Positions 25,223 to 34,523 of a stretch of 64,000 bases of DNA are shown here, piece by piece. The position numbers were made by a program, and so were the translations under genes. Numbering within the stretch: position 1 is the first letter of the stretch; each line of letters starts with the position of its first letter. Under the pieces are notes generated by a model. That model ran no database searches. It was given only the letters and a program-made list of their open reading frames with translations, and had not been told where the DNA came from. Source of the DNA: Candidatus Manganitrophaceae bacterium (GTDB taxonomy: Bacteria; Nitrospirota; Nitrospiria; SBBL01; Manganitrophaceae); contig JACQEZ010000011.1 in the NCBI GenBank assembly GCA_016200325.1, positions 558,001 through 622,000 on the forward strand, written 5' to 3'.

Positions 25223-25690
25223 ATGAAGATTCATTTGATCATCGCTCTTTGGTTTTTGTTGGGTTTGGCCGTCATGAATGAAGTGCACGCTGAAATCTTT
25301 GTCTATCCCGAAAAAGGCCAAACCCAACAGCAGCAGGAGCAGGATGAATTTGCCTGCTACAGCTGGGCCAAGCAGCAAACCGGCGTCGATCCGAATCAAG
25401 TATCACAACAGCCGGCCGGCACGCCGCCCCCCAGCGGGGGGGCCGCCGGTGGGGCGGTAAGGGGAGCGGTTGCTGGGACGGTGGTGGGAGCCATTGCGGG
25501 CGATGCCGGAAAAGGAGCCGCGATCGGCGCCGGCGCCGGCGCGGTGGGAGGCGCTGCGAAACAGCGGAACCAAGCGGAGCAGCAACAACAAACGCAGCAA
25601 CAGGCGACGGCCCAGCAACAGCAGGCAAATCAAAGCTATAACCGCGCGTACAGCACCTGTTTGCAGGGGAAGGGCTATCGGGTCGGATAG
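25223..25690 (+). CDS. Glycine-zipper exported protein
   Basis: A 155-residue protein with a signal peptide (1-23, LIIALWFLLGLAVMNEVHA). The centre is a glycine-zipper, GGAAGGAVRGAVAGTVVGAI then GKGAAIGAGAGAVGGAAK, expected to insert in or associate with membranes. It is flanked by Gln-rich segments (TQQQQEQDEF; QQQQTQQQATAQQQQ). Two cysteines, FACYSWAKQQTG and STCLQGKGY near the end, may pair. The ending CLQGKGYRVG is common in this family of envelope proteins. Function is not known. Confidence 0.75.
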   Translation: MKIHLIIALWFLLGLAVMNEVHAEIFVYPEKGQTQQQQEQDEFACYSWAKQQTGVDPNQVSQQPAGTPPPSGGAAGGAVRGAVAGTVVGAIAGDAGKGAAIGAGAGAVGGAAKQRNQAEQQQQTQQQATAQQQQANQSYNRAYSTCLQGKGYRVG

Positions 25691-25744
25691 AACTCGACGA
25701 GAGATGATAACAGGCACAGATAGGTCCGCTGAAAGGAGCGATCT

Positions 25745-26533
25745 TTGAATGCAGTCAAGGGGATTCTATGCATCACCATGTTGCTGATCGCAGTATTGGA
25801 AATGCCTTCTTTTGCAGAAGAGACAGGAAACAATGAATGGGAGTGGACGATCGTTCCCTATGTCTGGATCCCCTCAATGAAAGGTCATCTGATCATTGGT
25901 CACGAGGTTCCGAGCAGAGATGTCGGAGTCGATGAAATTATCGATACTCCCGCCCTTGATGGCATGCTGCACCTGGAAGCGAGAAAGGGGGCATTCGGCC
26001 TCTTTCTGCAATCGAACTATTTTAAGTTCGACAATGATCAAGGAATTCGTGGGGTGAACGTAGATATCAACGTCATGGGATGGATGTTCGAATTCGGCGG
26101 ATTTTATCGGCTCGGGGAGTGGGGAAACAAGCGGCCAGGAGTTCTCGATCTGATTATTGGGGGAAGGCACTGGAGCGCGACAACAGAAGTCACTGCAAAT
26201 TCCCCTGTCCCTGGAGTGAGACTCGAATCCACCCAGGGCAACCATGTGCTCGATCCCCTTGTGGGCCTTCGTTTTGGGGCTTATGTGACGGACCGACTTG
26301 CTTTCACAATATGGGGAGATATCGGCGGGTTCGGGGTGAACAATACAAACTTCGAGGCCATACGGAGCTGGCAGACGCTCGGTTTTTTAGAATATGACTT
26401 TAATGACATGATCAGTTTGCAGGTCGGATATCGAGCCCTTGCGCTCAACGTCCGGGATAAAAATTTGAGCTCGAATAATGAGATGAAAATTACCGCCCAA
26501 GGGCCGGTCGTCGGATTGTCCTTCCGATTCTGA
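25745..26533 (+). CDS. Outer-membrane beta-barrel, tandem paralogue 1
   Basis: A 262-residue exported barrel that starts at a TTG (25745), supported by AAGGAG 5 bp upstream and a signal peptide right after it (GILCITMLLIAVLEMPSFAE). Short alternating strands follow (WEWTIVPYVWIPSMKGHLII, FGLFLQSNYFKF) and the protein ends GPVVGLSFRF with a C-terminal Phe, the outer-membrane assembly signal. The next gene (26602) is a clear paralogue of the same length. No pore function or ligand can be inferred; the family is a common one of small putative outer-membrane proteins. Confidence 0.75.
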   Translation: MNAVKGILCITMLLIAVLEMPSFAEETGNNEWEWTIVPYVWIPSMKGHLIIGHEVPSRDVGVDEIIDTPALDGMLHLEARKGAFGLFLQSNYFKFDNDQGIRGVNVDINVMGWMFEFGGFYRLGEWGNKRPGVLDLIIGGRHWSATTEVTANSPVPGVRLESTQGNHVLDPLVGLRFGAYVTDRLAFTIWGDIGGFGVNNTNFEAIRSWQTLGFLEYDFNDMISLQVGYRALALNVRDKNLSSNNEMKITAQGPVVGLSFRF

Positions 26534-26601
26534 TCGAAGGGAAATCCGACGAAGTGGAGGTGGACTGAGCGCACCTCATCCATATCAATCAGGAGGAATC
26601 T

Positions 26602-27390
26602 ATGAGCGCCATAAAAAGAATTCTGTTCATTGCGACATTGCTTCTCATCGTCGTGCCCGGAACACGCTCCTTCGCAGAAGACGATAAATTTGAATTTACG
26701 ATTGTTCCCTATTATTGGTCTCCCACTGTTCACGGCCATGTGACTATCGGAGAACAGACCCTAGGTGGGAATGCTGGGGTCGATCAGCTCTTGGACAAGA
26801 CCGATTCGGCTGTGATGGTGCAGATGGAAGCCAGATTCGGGCGCTTCGGTCTCTTTGTCCAGCCGAACTATCTTAAAGTAGAAGACACGCAGACTGTTCT
26901 GAACACGAACGTCGATACCACGCTTAAAGCCTGGATGACCGAGTTCGGCGGGTTCTTTCGTATCGCCGAATTAGGGGCCGGAACTCCGCACAGGACCTCT
27001 TTCGATCTGCTGATCGGAGGAAGGTATTGGGGACTCGAGACAGACACGACAGCGAGCGCTCCGATTGTCAATGTGACACTCAACAATCACAATAACACCG
27101 ATGTCGTCGAGCCATTCGTTGGGCTACGTCTTCTAACCCACTTGACGGAACATATCATATTCGGCGGGCGAGGAGATATCGGCGGCTTCGGTATCAGCAC
27201 AAATGACGTCAAATCAAAACTGACCTGGCAAGCGATCACCTTTTTGGGATACGAATTCAACAAGGTCATCGGAGTTGAAGCCGGATACCGCTGGTTGTCG
27301 ATCGATATGGAGGATAAAAACCTCTCCGTGAACAATGAAACCAAACTTACTTTTAATGGATGGATCGCCGGGGTATCGTTCCGATTCTAA
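26602..27390 (+). CDS. Outer-membrane beta-barrel, tandem paralogue 2
   Basis: A 262-residue exported barrel with signal peptide (RILFIATLLLIVVPGTRSFAE) and C-terminal AGVSFRF. It aligns along its whole length with the preceding gene: FTIVPYYWSPTVHGHVTIG against WTIVPYVWIPSMKGHLIIG, MEARFGRFGLFVQPNYLKV against LEARKGAFGLFLQSNYFKF, and GDIGGFGI against GDIGGFGV. By eye identity is about 40-45%. An ATG start with AGGAGG upstream is normal here. A tandem duplication followed by divergence is the simple reading. Possible paired or alternative expression is not shown. Confidence 0.75.
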   Translation: MSAIKRILFIATLLLIVVPGTRSFAEDDKFEFTIVPYYWSPTVHGHVTIGEQTLGGNAGVDQLLDKTDSAVMVQMEARFGRFGLFVQPNYLKVEDTQTVLNTNVDTTLKAWMTEFGGFFRIAELGAGTPHRTSFDLLIGGRYWGLETDTTASAPIVNVTLNNHNNTDVVEPFVGLRLLTHLTEHIIFGGRGDIGGFGISTNDVKSKLTWQAITFLGYEFNKVIGVEAGYRWLSIDMEDKNLSVNNETKLTFNGWIAGVSFRF

Positions 27391-27420
27391 ATGACGTGCT
27401 GAACGATCGGGAGAGGTCCG

Positions 27421-28971
27421 ATGGATCAACGCATACGATATCCCACGCTCTATCAGATCAATACGCCGATTTACTTGACCCAGCTTTCACGAAACCATCG
27501 GCGCCCCGCTACCCTAGACGACATCGCCGACTCGGATTTAAACGCGCTGGTGGCGTGGGGCTTCGACTGGGTCTGGCTTCTCGGAATTTGGCAGACCGGT
27601 CCGATGGGGCGGGAGGTCTCCCGCTCCATTCCCGAGTGGCGCCGGGAATATGAAGCACTTCTGCCGGATTTCTCCGAAGAGGATATCACCGGCTCCTTTT
27701 TCTCCGTGGCCGATTATTCGGTCCATTCAAATTTCGGCGGAGACCCGGCGCTGGCCCGTTTGCGCGAACGGCTGAAAGCCAGAGGGCTCAAATTGATGCT
27801 CGATTTCGTCCCGAACCATACGGCACGCGACCACCGATGGGTGCGGCAACACCCCGACTATTATGTGACGGGAAACGAAGCCGATCTCGCGCGGGAGCCC
27901 TGGAACTACACCCGCGTCGGCCGATCGGAAGATCGCGCCGACCGCGCCGATCGCATTATGGCCTACGGCCGGGATCCCTATTTCCCGGGATGGCCCGACA
28001 CATTCCAGCTCAATTACGGCCACCCTGCCGTGCAGGAGGCGATGATTGCAGAGCTCCTGAAGGTCGCCGCCCGTTGCGACGGCGTCCGCTGCGACATGGC
28101 GATGCTTCTGCTCCCGGAGGTCTTCGAGCGAACCTGGGGAATCAAGGCGGCGCCGTTCTGGCGAAAGGCCATCGACGCGGTTCGAGAGCAATATCCCGAA
28201 TTTCTCTTTATGGCCGAAGTCTACTGGGACTTGGAGTGGGCCCTGCAGCATCAAGGATTCGATTACTGTTACGACAAGCGGCTCTACGATCGATTGAGGG
28301 AGGGACAGGCCCGGCCGGTGCGGGAGCATCTCCGGGCCGGCTTGGATTTCCAAGATCGGCTGGCCCGCTTTCTGGAGAACCACGACGAGCCGCGTGCCGC
28401 CGCCGTTTTTCCGCCCGAAATACATCGTGCCGCCGCGGTGATCACCTTTCTTTCACCCGGCCTCCGCTTCTTTCACCAGGGAGAGCTCGAAGGGAAGCAG
28501 AAGCGGGTTCCGGTCCATTTGCGCCGGGGGCCGGAAGAGCCGGTCGATGAAGCGATGTTGAAATTCTACGATCTCTTACTCGCCTGCTTGAGGGAAGAGC
28601 CGTTCCGGCAGGGGAACTGGCGGCTCTTGGAGGCGGCCGCCGCCTGGGAGGGCAACGGGACCTTCGACCATTTTATTGCCTATGGATGGTCGGGACCCAA
28701 CGCCGCACAACGGCTGGTAGCGGTGAACTTCAGTTCCACCCAGGGCCAATGCTACGTGCGGCTTCCTTTCCCGAAGCTGGCGGGCCGCACTTGGCGTCTG
28801 CAAGATCGGATGGGGTCGGCCGTTTATGACCGAAACGGCGATGACCTCCTGAGCAGAGGTCTTTATCTCGACATGCCGGCATGGGGTTACCATCTTTTTT
28901 CAGTCGAAGCGCAGGTGGAGTCTGATGAGTCGATTCCGACACTTCTTTCCGAGGCGATCCGTTCTAACTAG
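27421..28971 (+). CDS. Alpha-amylase family (GH13) enzyme
   Basis: A 516-residue cytosolic GH13 protein. The conserved regions are present in order: DFVPNHTA (128-135), GVRCDMAM with the nucleophile D225, MAEVYW with the acid/base E266, and FLENHDEPR with D322. A small C-terminal beta domain follows. The N-terminus (IRYPTLYQINTPIYLTQL) and the absence of a starch-binding module fit a group of bacterial GH13 proteins of unsettled specificity, acting on alpha-glucans, trehalose or maltosides. It is 30 bp after the barrel gene and 12 bp before the GH63-like gene, so it likely shares an mRNA with the latter. Confidence 0.92.
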   Translation: MDQRIRYPTLYQINTPIYLTQLSRNHRRPATLDDIADSDLNALVAWGFDWVWLLGIWQTGPMGREVSRSIPEWRREYEALLPDFSEEDITGSFFSVADYSVHSNFGGDPALARLRERLKARGLKLMLDFVPNHTARDHRWVRQHPDYYVTGNEADLAREPWNYTRVGRSEDRADRADRIMAYGRDPYFPGWPDTFQLNYGHPAVQEAMIAELLKVAARCDGVRCDMAMLLLPEVFERTWGIKAAPFWRKAIDAVREQYPEFLFMAEVYWDLEWALQHQGFDYCYDKRLYDRLREGQARPVREHLRAGLDFQDRLARFLENHDEPRAAAVFPPEIHRAAAVITFLSPGLRFFHQGELEGKQKRVPVHLRRGPEEPVDEAMLKFYDLLLACLREEPFRQGNWRLLEAAAAWEGNGTFDHFIAYGWSGPNAAQRLVAVNFSSTQGQCYVRLPFPKLAGRTWRLQDRMGSAVYDRNGDDLLSRGLYLDMPAWGYHLFSVEAQVESDESIPTLLSEAIRSN

Positions 28972-28983
28972 AGGAGTCCTAAG

Positions 28984-31719
28984 ATGGGAAATAATAAAAC
29001 CGAAGAGCAGAAAAGATTAGAGGAAGCGTCCTCCCCACGGGGCCCGTGGAGAAAGTGGGGCCCTTATCTGAGTGAGCGGCAGTGGGGGACGGTGCGGGAA
29101 GATTACAGTGAATCGGGTGATGCCTGGAGCTACTTGTCACACGACCAGGCTCGATCCCGCGCCTACCAGTGGGGAGAGGACGGAATCGCGGGGATCTCCG
29201 ACGACAAGCAACGGCTCTGTTTCGCCCTTGCCTTCTGGAATGGTCAAGACGCGATCCTTAAAGAGCGGCTCTTCGGCTTGACCAATGCCGAGGGGAACCA
29301 TGGCGAGGATGTCAAAGAATATTATTTCTACATCGACAATATGCCGACGCACTCCTATATGAAATATCTCTACAAGTACCCGCAGGCTCCCTTTCCTTAC
29401 ACCGACCTCGTCTCCACGAATCAAGGAAGAAACCGAGGCGACTTCGAATACGAGCTGCTCGATACGGGGGTTTTCAAGGAGGACCGCTACTTTGATATTT
29501 TCGTCGAGTATGCCAAGGCTTCGCCCGAAGAGATTCTGATCAAAATCACCGCCCACAACCGCGGTCCCGAGCCGGCGTCGCTCCATCTGCTGCCGACCCT
29601 CTGGTACCGCAATACCTGGTCGTGGGGGGACGTCGTCCTCAAACCGCAACTTCAGCAGATCAATCCCGGCGAGGGGTGGGGGGCGAGCGTGATCGAGGCA
29701 TTCCATCCCGACCTCGGCCTGCGCTACCTTTATTGCGCCGGATCGCCTCCGCTCCTCTTCACCGAAAATGAAACGAACAACCAGCGGCTCTTCGGCGGGC
29801 GGAACGCTTCTCCCTATGTCAAAGACGGGATCAACGATTCGGTCGTGAACGGCCGGGGAGACGCGGTCAACCCGGGGAAGAAGGGGACAAAGGCCTCGGC
29901 CCATTATCAGATGGAGATCGGTCCCGGCCAAGAGGCGGCGGTTCAACTCCGCCTGATGAGGGTCGCGCCGGCCGATGTCCGCAACCACCTCTTCGGAATT
30001 CCTTTCGAAGAGATCGTGGAGACCCGGCAGCGGGAGGCGAATGAATTTTACCGTTCAATTACACCCGCCTCGGTCGGAGAGGAAGAGGCGCGGGTGATGC
30101 GCCAGGGGCTTGCCGGGATGCTCTGGTCGAAACAGTATTACCGATATGATCTGAGTCAATGGCTCGATCAGCATGACGCCGGGCCGAGGCATGGCATGCG
30201 GCGGCCGATCCGGAACCAGGATTGGTTCCACATGATCAATGAGCAGGTCATTTCGATGCCGGACAAATGGGAATACCCCTGGTATGCCGCCTGGGACCTC
30301 GCCTTTCACGCGGTGGCGCTCTCCGCCGTCGATGTCGATTTTGCCCAGGAGCAGCTCGATCTGATGTTGCGCGAATACTATCTTCATCCGAGCGGCCAGA
30401 TCCCGGCCTATGAGTGGAACTTCAGCGACGTGAACCCGCCGGTGCATGCCTGGGCGACGCTCTTCGTTTATCAGACTCAAAAAAGACTGCGCGGAAAGGG
30501 GGATATCGCTTTTCTGAAACGCGCTTTCAATAAGCTGATGGCCAATTTCACCTGGTGGGTGAACCGGAAAGACCGGGAAGGGCGGAACATCTTCGAAGGA
30601 GGCTTCCTCGGCCTCGACAACATCGGCGTCTTCGACCGGAGCGCGGCGCTCCCGACCGGCGGACATCTGGAGCAGGCCGACGGCACCGCCTGGATGGCGA
30701 TGTACTGCCAGAACATGCTGGAGATGGCGGCGGAGCTCGCCGTCGAGGATCCGGTCTACGACGATCTCGCCCCCAAATTCGCCGACCACTTCCTGTTGAT
30801 CGCGTCGGCGATGAACCGGATGGGGGGCGGGGCGACCGGACTTTGGGATGAAGAAGACGGTTTCTATTATGATGTCCTCCGGTTGCCGGACGGCCGTGCC
30901 GTGCCGCTCCGGGTCCGGTCGATGGTCGGCCTCCTTCCGCTCTGCGCGACCACGGTGGTGGAGCCGTATCAACGCGAACGTCTCCCCCATCTTTTAGAGC
31001 ATGCGTCCCGGCGGATGAAGCAGATGCGTCAGGCCTCGGCGATCCATCCGACCGGACCGGGGCGCCTCGGCGTCAACGGCCGCGGGATTCTGGCGCTGGT
31101 GAATCCGCACCGGCTGGTCCACATCTTGTCCCGCATGCTCGACGAGAATGAATTTTTGAGTCCCTATGGTTTGCGCTCCCTCTCCCGTTATCATGAGGAG
31201 CATCCCTACACTTTTTATGTCGACGGCCGGGCCTACCGGGTCGATTATCGACCGGCCGAATCGGACTCCGGGATGTTCGGCGGCAACTCCAACTGGCGCG
31301 GCCCGATCTGGTTCCCGGTGAACGTGCTGATCATCCGGGCCCTGCTCCAGTTCTATCTCTATTATGGAGACGACTTCAAAGTGGAATGCCCGACCGGCTC
31401 GGGAAACCGGATGAACCTCTTCGAAGTCGCCCGGGAAATCACGGCCCGCCTCACCCGCATTTTCCTTCCCGATGCGCAGGGCCGACGGCCGGTCTTCGGC
31501 GGGACGGAGAAGTTTCAGGCCGACCCGAATTGGCGGAACAATCTTTTGTTTTATGAATATTTTCACGGCGACAACGGCGCCGGTCTCGGCGCCAGCCATC
31601 AAACCGGTTGGACGGGAATGGTGGCCCCGTTGATCCAAATCTTCAACACGATCGATGCAAAGAGTTATCTCGAAGCGGGAAAGAAGTTCGGCGTGACCGA
31701 TGTCGCGGCGGCCGCTTAA
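28984..31719 (+). CDS. GH63-like (MGH1-type) glucosidase
   Basis: A 911-residue cytosolic protein of the large conserved bacterial glucosidase group related to mannosyl-oligosaccharide glucosidase (GH63). Characteristic segments are RKWGPYLSERQWGTVREDYS at the N-terminus, TRQ-like KEYYFYIDNMPTHSYMKYLY, NRGPEPASLHLLPTLWYRNT, and in the barrel DKWEYPWYAAWDLAFHAVAL, EWNFSDVNPPVHAWA and SNWRGPIWFPVNVLI. The usual acidic catalytic positions in this fold (Asp of WDLAFH and a later Glu) appear kept. It hydrolyses alpha-glucosyl residues, perhaps of glucosylglycerate, trehalose-like or glycogen-derived substrates. GAGGAGTCC precedes the ATG. Confidence 0.88.
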   Translation: MGNNKTEEQKRLEEASSPRGPWRKWGPYLSERQWGTVREDYSESGDAWSYLSHDQARSRAYQWGEDGIAGISDDKQRLCFALAFWNGQDAILKERLFGLTNAEGNHGEDVKEYYFYIDNMPTHSYMKYLYKYPQAPFPYTDLVSTNQGRNRGDFEYELLDTGVFKEDRYFDIFVEYAKASPEEILIKITAHNRGPEPASLHLLPTLWYRNTWSWGDVVLKPQLQQINPGEGWGASVIEAFHPDLGLRYLYCAGSPPLLFTENETNNQRLFGGRNASPYVKDGINDSVVNGRGDAVNPGKKGTKASAHYQMEIGPGQEAAVQLRLMRVAPADVRNHLFGIPFEEIVETRQREANEFYRSITPASVGEEEARVMRQGLAGMLWSKQYYRYDLSQWLDQHDAGPRHGMRRPIRNQDWFHMINEQVISMPDKWEYPWYAAWDLAFHAVALSAVDVDFAQEQLDLMLREYYLHPSGQIPAYEWNFSDVNPPVHAWATLFVYQTQKRLRGKGDIAFLKRAFNKLMANFTWWVNRKDREGRNIFEGGFLGLDNIGVFDRSAALPTGGHLEQADGTAWMAMYCQNMLEMAAELAVEDPVYDDLAPKFADHFLLIASAMNRMGGGATGLWDEEDGFYYDVLRLPDGRAVPLRVRSMVGLLPLCATTVVEPYQRERLPHLLEHASRRMKQMRQASAIHPTGPGRLGVNGRGILALVNPHRLVHILSRMLDENEFLSPYGLRSLSRYHEEHPYTFYVDGRAYRVDYRPAESDSGMFGGNSNWRGPIWFPVNVLIIRALLQFYLYYGDDFKVECPTGSGNRMNLFEVAREITARLTRIFLPDAQGRRPVFGGTEKFQADPNWRNNLLFYEYFHGDNGAGLGASHQTGWTGMVAPLIQIFNTIDAKSYLEAGKKFGVTDVAAAA

Positions 31720-31741
31720 ACGGATAAGGGAGGAGGGGAAA

Positions 31742-32554
31742 ATGCGGTTCAGAATGATTTTCGTTTTGCTGGGGCTGACGCTCGGCGTCGCGGTTTCCGG
31801 ATGGGCTGAAAGTGAAAGCGACAATGGACTCGATCCAACCAATCCAATCTCCCGGACTGACTTGCGATATCAATATCAAAATCTCCCCCCGTCAAACCAT
31901 GACCGCTTTCACAGCCTCGCACTCAGGGGAGACCAGCTTTATATAATGAGCCAAGAATGGGCGTGGGCGACCCGGCTTGATCTCCCACTCGTGATCACCA
32001 ATCAGGCCAGTTCGGACAATCCGAGCGGTGATACCAAGCTCGGATTCGGCGATGTTCTGCTCCAGGCAATCGTGATCAACAGACCGAGCAGCACCTTTGC
32101 CTGGATGGCCGGCAGTCAGTTTATCTTGCCGACGGCAAGTCAGGATCAAATGGGCGCAGGCAAATATCAGATCATTCCAAGTGCGGCAGCGCGGTGGACG
32201 CTCACCGGTCAAAGAGAGGGGAGTTGGTTCGCCCCATTGGTCCGCTACGCGGTCGATGTGGCCGGAGAGGATAATCGCAATCGGATACGGGAATTCCAGT
32301 TTGCCCCCAGCTTGAATCTCACACTGACGGAAGGATGGTTCCTGAATTTCTATCCAAGCAGCGATATCCGATACAACTTTGAGGCCCAAAGGCCGGGCGA
32401 CTCGGGGAAATGGTTTATCCCGTTCGATTTTTTGGTGGGAAGAAAGTGGAGTCCAACGACCATCGGAACCCTGGAGGTCTCTTTTCCCCTCGTGCAGCAA
32501 TATCAAGTTTATGACTTTAAAATAGAAGCGAACATCTACTTTTTATATTTCTAG
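31742..32554 (+). CDS. Outer-membrane transporter-like protein (Phenol_MetA_deg-like)
   Basis: A 270-residue exported protein. The ATG at 31742 follows AAGGGAGGAGGGG and begins a signal peptide (MIFVLLGLTLGVAVSGWAE). The mature part has TDLRYQYQNLPP, FGDVLLQAIV and AGSQFILPTASQDQMGAGKY, where the ILPTAS...GAGKY pattern is frequent in the Phenol_MetA_deg-type outer-membrane family. It ends IYFLYF. A longer frame begins at 31700 inside the previous gene but lacks a ribosome site. It sits between the GH63-like enzyme and a sugar porter, so a role in sugar or metabolite passage is possible but unproven. Confidence 0.7.
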   Translation: MRFRMIFVLLGLTLGVAVSGWAESESDNGLDPTNPISRTDLRYQYQNLPPSNHDRFHSLALRGDQLYIMSQEWAWATRLDLPLVITNQASSDNPSGDTKLGFGDVLLQAIVINRPSSTFAWMAGSQFILPTASQDQMGAGKYQIIPSAAARWTLTGQREGSWFAPLVRYAVDVAGEDNRNRIREFQFAPSLNLTLTEGWFLNFYPSSDIRYNFEAQRPGDSGKWFIPFDFLVGRKWSPTTIGTLEVSFPLVQQYQVYDFKIEANIYFLYF

Positions 32555-32621
32555 CGAGGAAGGATCTTCCGGGTCATGAAGCGCATATTAAAAATACCGA
32601 CCTGGTGAAAGGAAGGATGAA

Positions 32622-34058
32622 ATGGAAAAGGAAAATTTAAACGAAAAAGAAAACAGATCGAGACTGACGACCTATGTTCTTGTCGCTGCCGCCATCGCCG
32701 CGATCGGCGGGATTCTCTTCGGTTTCGATACGGGGGTCATCTCAGGCGCCATCCTCTTTATCGTGAAGCAGTGGAACCTTACGCACAAGCAGGCGGAGCT
32801 CGCGACCAGCTCGGTCCTGATCGGCGCGATCTTAGGGGCGCTCGCGGGAGGGGCCATGGGGGATCGCCTGGGCCGCCGTCTCTCCATCATCTATGCCACC
32901 CTTCTCTTTCTGGCGGGGACGGTGATCGTTTCAATCGCCGGCGGGATGACCTCTTTTCTGATCGGCCGGGTGCTGATCGGCGCGGCGATCGGGGTTGCCT
33001 CGTTTATGGTGCCCCTTTACATTTCCGAATTGGCCCCGGCGCAGATTCGGGGAAGCATGGTCTCGCTGAATCAGTTTGCGGTGACGGTCGGCATCCTCGT
33101 CTCATACGGCGTCAATTATTACTATGCTCCCGCCCAAAACTGGCGCGCGATGTTCGCGGTCGGCGCGCTTCCCGGTCTCATCCTCCTCTTTGGGATGTAT
33201 GCCTTGCCCGACAGCCCCCGATGGCTCGTCTCCGCCGGGCGCCGGGAGACGGCGGAAAAAGTATTGCCGAAAATCCGGGGGACGCCGCAGGTGACCGAGG
33301 AACTCGCCGAGATCGATGAGGCGATCCGTTCGGAGAGCGGCGGGAAGGTCTCGGATCTGCTCGCCCCGCCGGTCCGGTTGGCGCTGATCATCGGCGTGGG
33401 GCTGGCGATCCTCCAGCAGGTGACCGGGGTCAACACCGTCATCTACTATGCTCCGGCGATCTTCAAAGGGGCCGGCTTACAGTCGGATAGCGCCGCGATC
33501 GCCGCGACAAGCGGCATCGGCGTCGTGAACGTCCTCTTCACGGCGGTTTCCCTCTGGCTGATCGACCGGGTCGGCCGCCGACCGCTTCTGTTGTGGGGCG
33601 TTGCAGGGATGACCGCGGCGCTGATCCTGCTCGGATTGGGATTCGCGCTCCGGGGCGACCAGGCCGAGGCGGGAGGAGGAGGGTTGGGTCTGATCACCGC
33701 GATCTCCCTGATGATCTACATCGCTTTTTTCGCCATTGGATTGGGGCCGATTTTCTGGCTTCTGATCGCCGAGATTTACCCGCTCAAGTTACGCGCGCAG
33801 GGAATGGCCATTGCCACGGTTGCGAATTGGGGGGCGAACTTCTTGGTGGCCTACACATTTCTAACCTTGGCGGCTGTCTTAGGTAAAGCGGGTGTCTTCT
33901 GGTTTTACGCTCTCATGGGGGTGATCACCTGGTTCTTCGTCAAGCGGTTGGTGCCGGAGACCAAGGGGAAGACGCTGGAGGAAATCGAAGCGTATTTTAT
34001 TGCCCGCGGGGGGAGAGGGGAGACGTCGGAGCAACGCCGGTTTCGGGGGGCGGCCTGA
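32622..34058 (+). CDS. MFS sugar porter (XylE/GalP type)
   Basis: A 478-residue transporter with 12 predicted helices. Sugar-porter signatures are complete: GGILFGFDTGVISGAILF in helix 1, GDRLGRRLSI in loop 2-3, PLYISELAPAQIRG, LQQVTGVNTVIYYAPAIF in helix 7, DRVGRRPLLL, and PETKGKTLEEIE at the C-terminus. It likely imports a hexose or pentose with protons. AAGGAAGG lies 8 bp before the ATG. Its stop overlaps the start of the DUF3302 gene (TGATG), so the two are probably translated together. Its position among glucan-degrading enzymes fits glucose handling, but the sugar itself cannot be told. Confidence 0.93.
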   Translation: MEKENLNEKENRSRLTTYVLVAAAIAAIGGILFGFDTGVISGAILFIVKQWNLTHKQAELATSSVLIGAILGALAGGAMGDRLGRRLSIIYATLLFLAGTVIVSIAGGMTSFLIGRVLIGAAIGVASFMVPLYISELAPAQIRGSMVSLNQFAVTVGILVSYGVNYYYAPAQNWRAMFAVGALPGLILLFGMYALPDSPRWLVSAGRRETAEKVLPKIRGTPQVTEELAEIDEAIRSESGGKVSDLLAPPVRLALIIGVGLAILQQVTGVNTVIYYAPAIFKGAGLQSDSAAIAATSGIGVVNVLFTAVSLWLIDRVGRRPLLLWGVAGMTAALILLGLGFALRGDQAEAGGGGLGLITAISLMIYIAFFAIGLGPIFWLLIAEIYPLKLRAQGMAIATVANWGANFLVAYTFLTLAAVLGKAGVFWFYALMGVITWFFVKRLVPETKGKTLEEIEAYFIARGGRGETSEQRRFRGAA

Positions 34059-34507
34059 TGAAGAAAAATCAAAAAGGGCCCGCCCGCTCCACCCGGGGTG
34101 TCTCTTCCCCCGTTGTGCGCTCCGGCCTTTTCTTTTGGATCTTTGCCATCATTCTGATGTCGTCGATTCGGGCCTTTGCAGCGGAATCCGAAGGGCACGC
34201 TTTTGAAGACACCCTCGCCGACATTCTCACCTGGGTGGTACTGATCGTGGCGCCGATTGTGGCAATTGCGGTTTTTCTGATGGTGCACATCCTTCCGGAG
34301 AAATTCGCCGAAAAACGCAGGCACCCTCAGCTTGCCGCGATTAAGACCCTCTGCATTCTGTCGCTCTTTTTCGGAGGGTTGCTCTGGCCACTCGCCTGGC
34401 TCTGGGCCGCCACCAAACCGGTGATGTACAAAAGGGCTTATGGCACCGATGTGGCCGAACCGGAAGCGCCGTCGGAGCCGCAGGAACCGGAACGGAAGGC
34501 TGCATGA
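34058..34507 (+). CDS. DUF3302 inner-membrane protein (YiaW-like)
   Basis: A 149-residue protein with an N-terminal signal or helix (LFFWIFAIILMSSIRAFAAE) and two further membrane helices (LTWVVLIVAPIVAIAVFLMV and CILSLFFGGLLWPLAWLWA). Between them is HILPEKFAEKRRHPQL, the conserved cytosolic segment of DUF3302. In E. coli the same pair, yiaW next to the HlyD-like yiaV, is found; here the HlyD-like gene follows 16 bp downstream. It overlaps the sugar porter stop by one base. It is presumed to work with the membrane-fusion protein, but the mechanism is unknown. Confidence 0.8.
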   Translation: MKKNQKGPARSTRGVSSPVVRSGLFFWIFAIILMSSIRAFAAESEGHAFEDTLADILTWVVLIVAPIVAIAVFLMVHILPEKFAEKRRHPQLAAIKTLCILSLFFGGLLWPLAWLWAATKPVMYKRAYGTDVAEPEAPSEPQEPERKAA

Positions 34508-34523
34508 GAAGATGAGGTAACGT

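Noticed and set aside
25330-25640. CAG/CAA-rich tracts that look like a nucleotide repeat
   Set aside because: They encode the Gln-rich flanks of the glycine-zipper protein; low-complexity coding sequence explains them.
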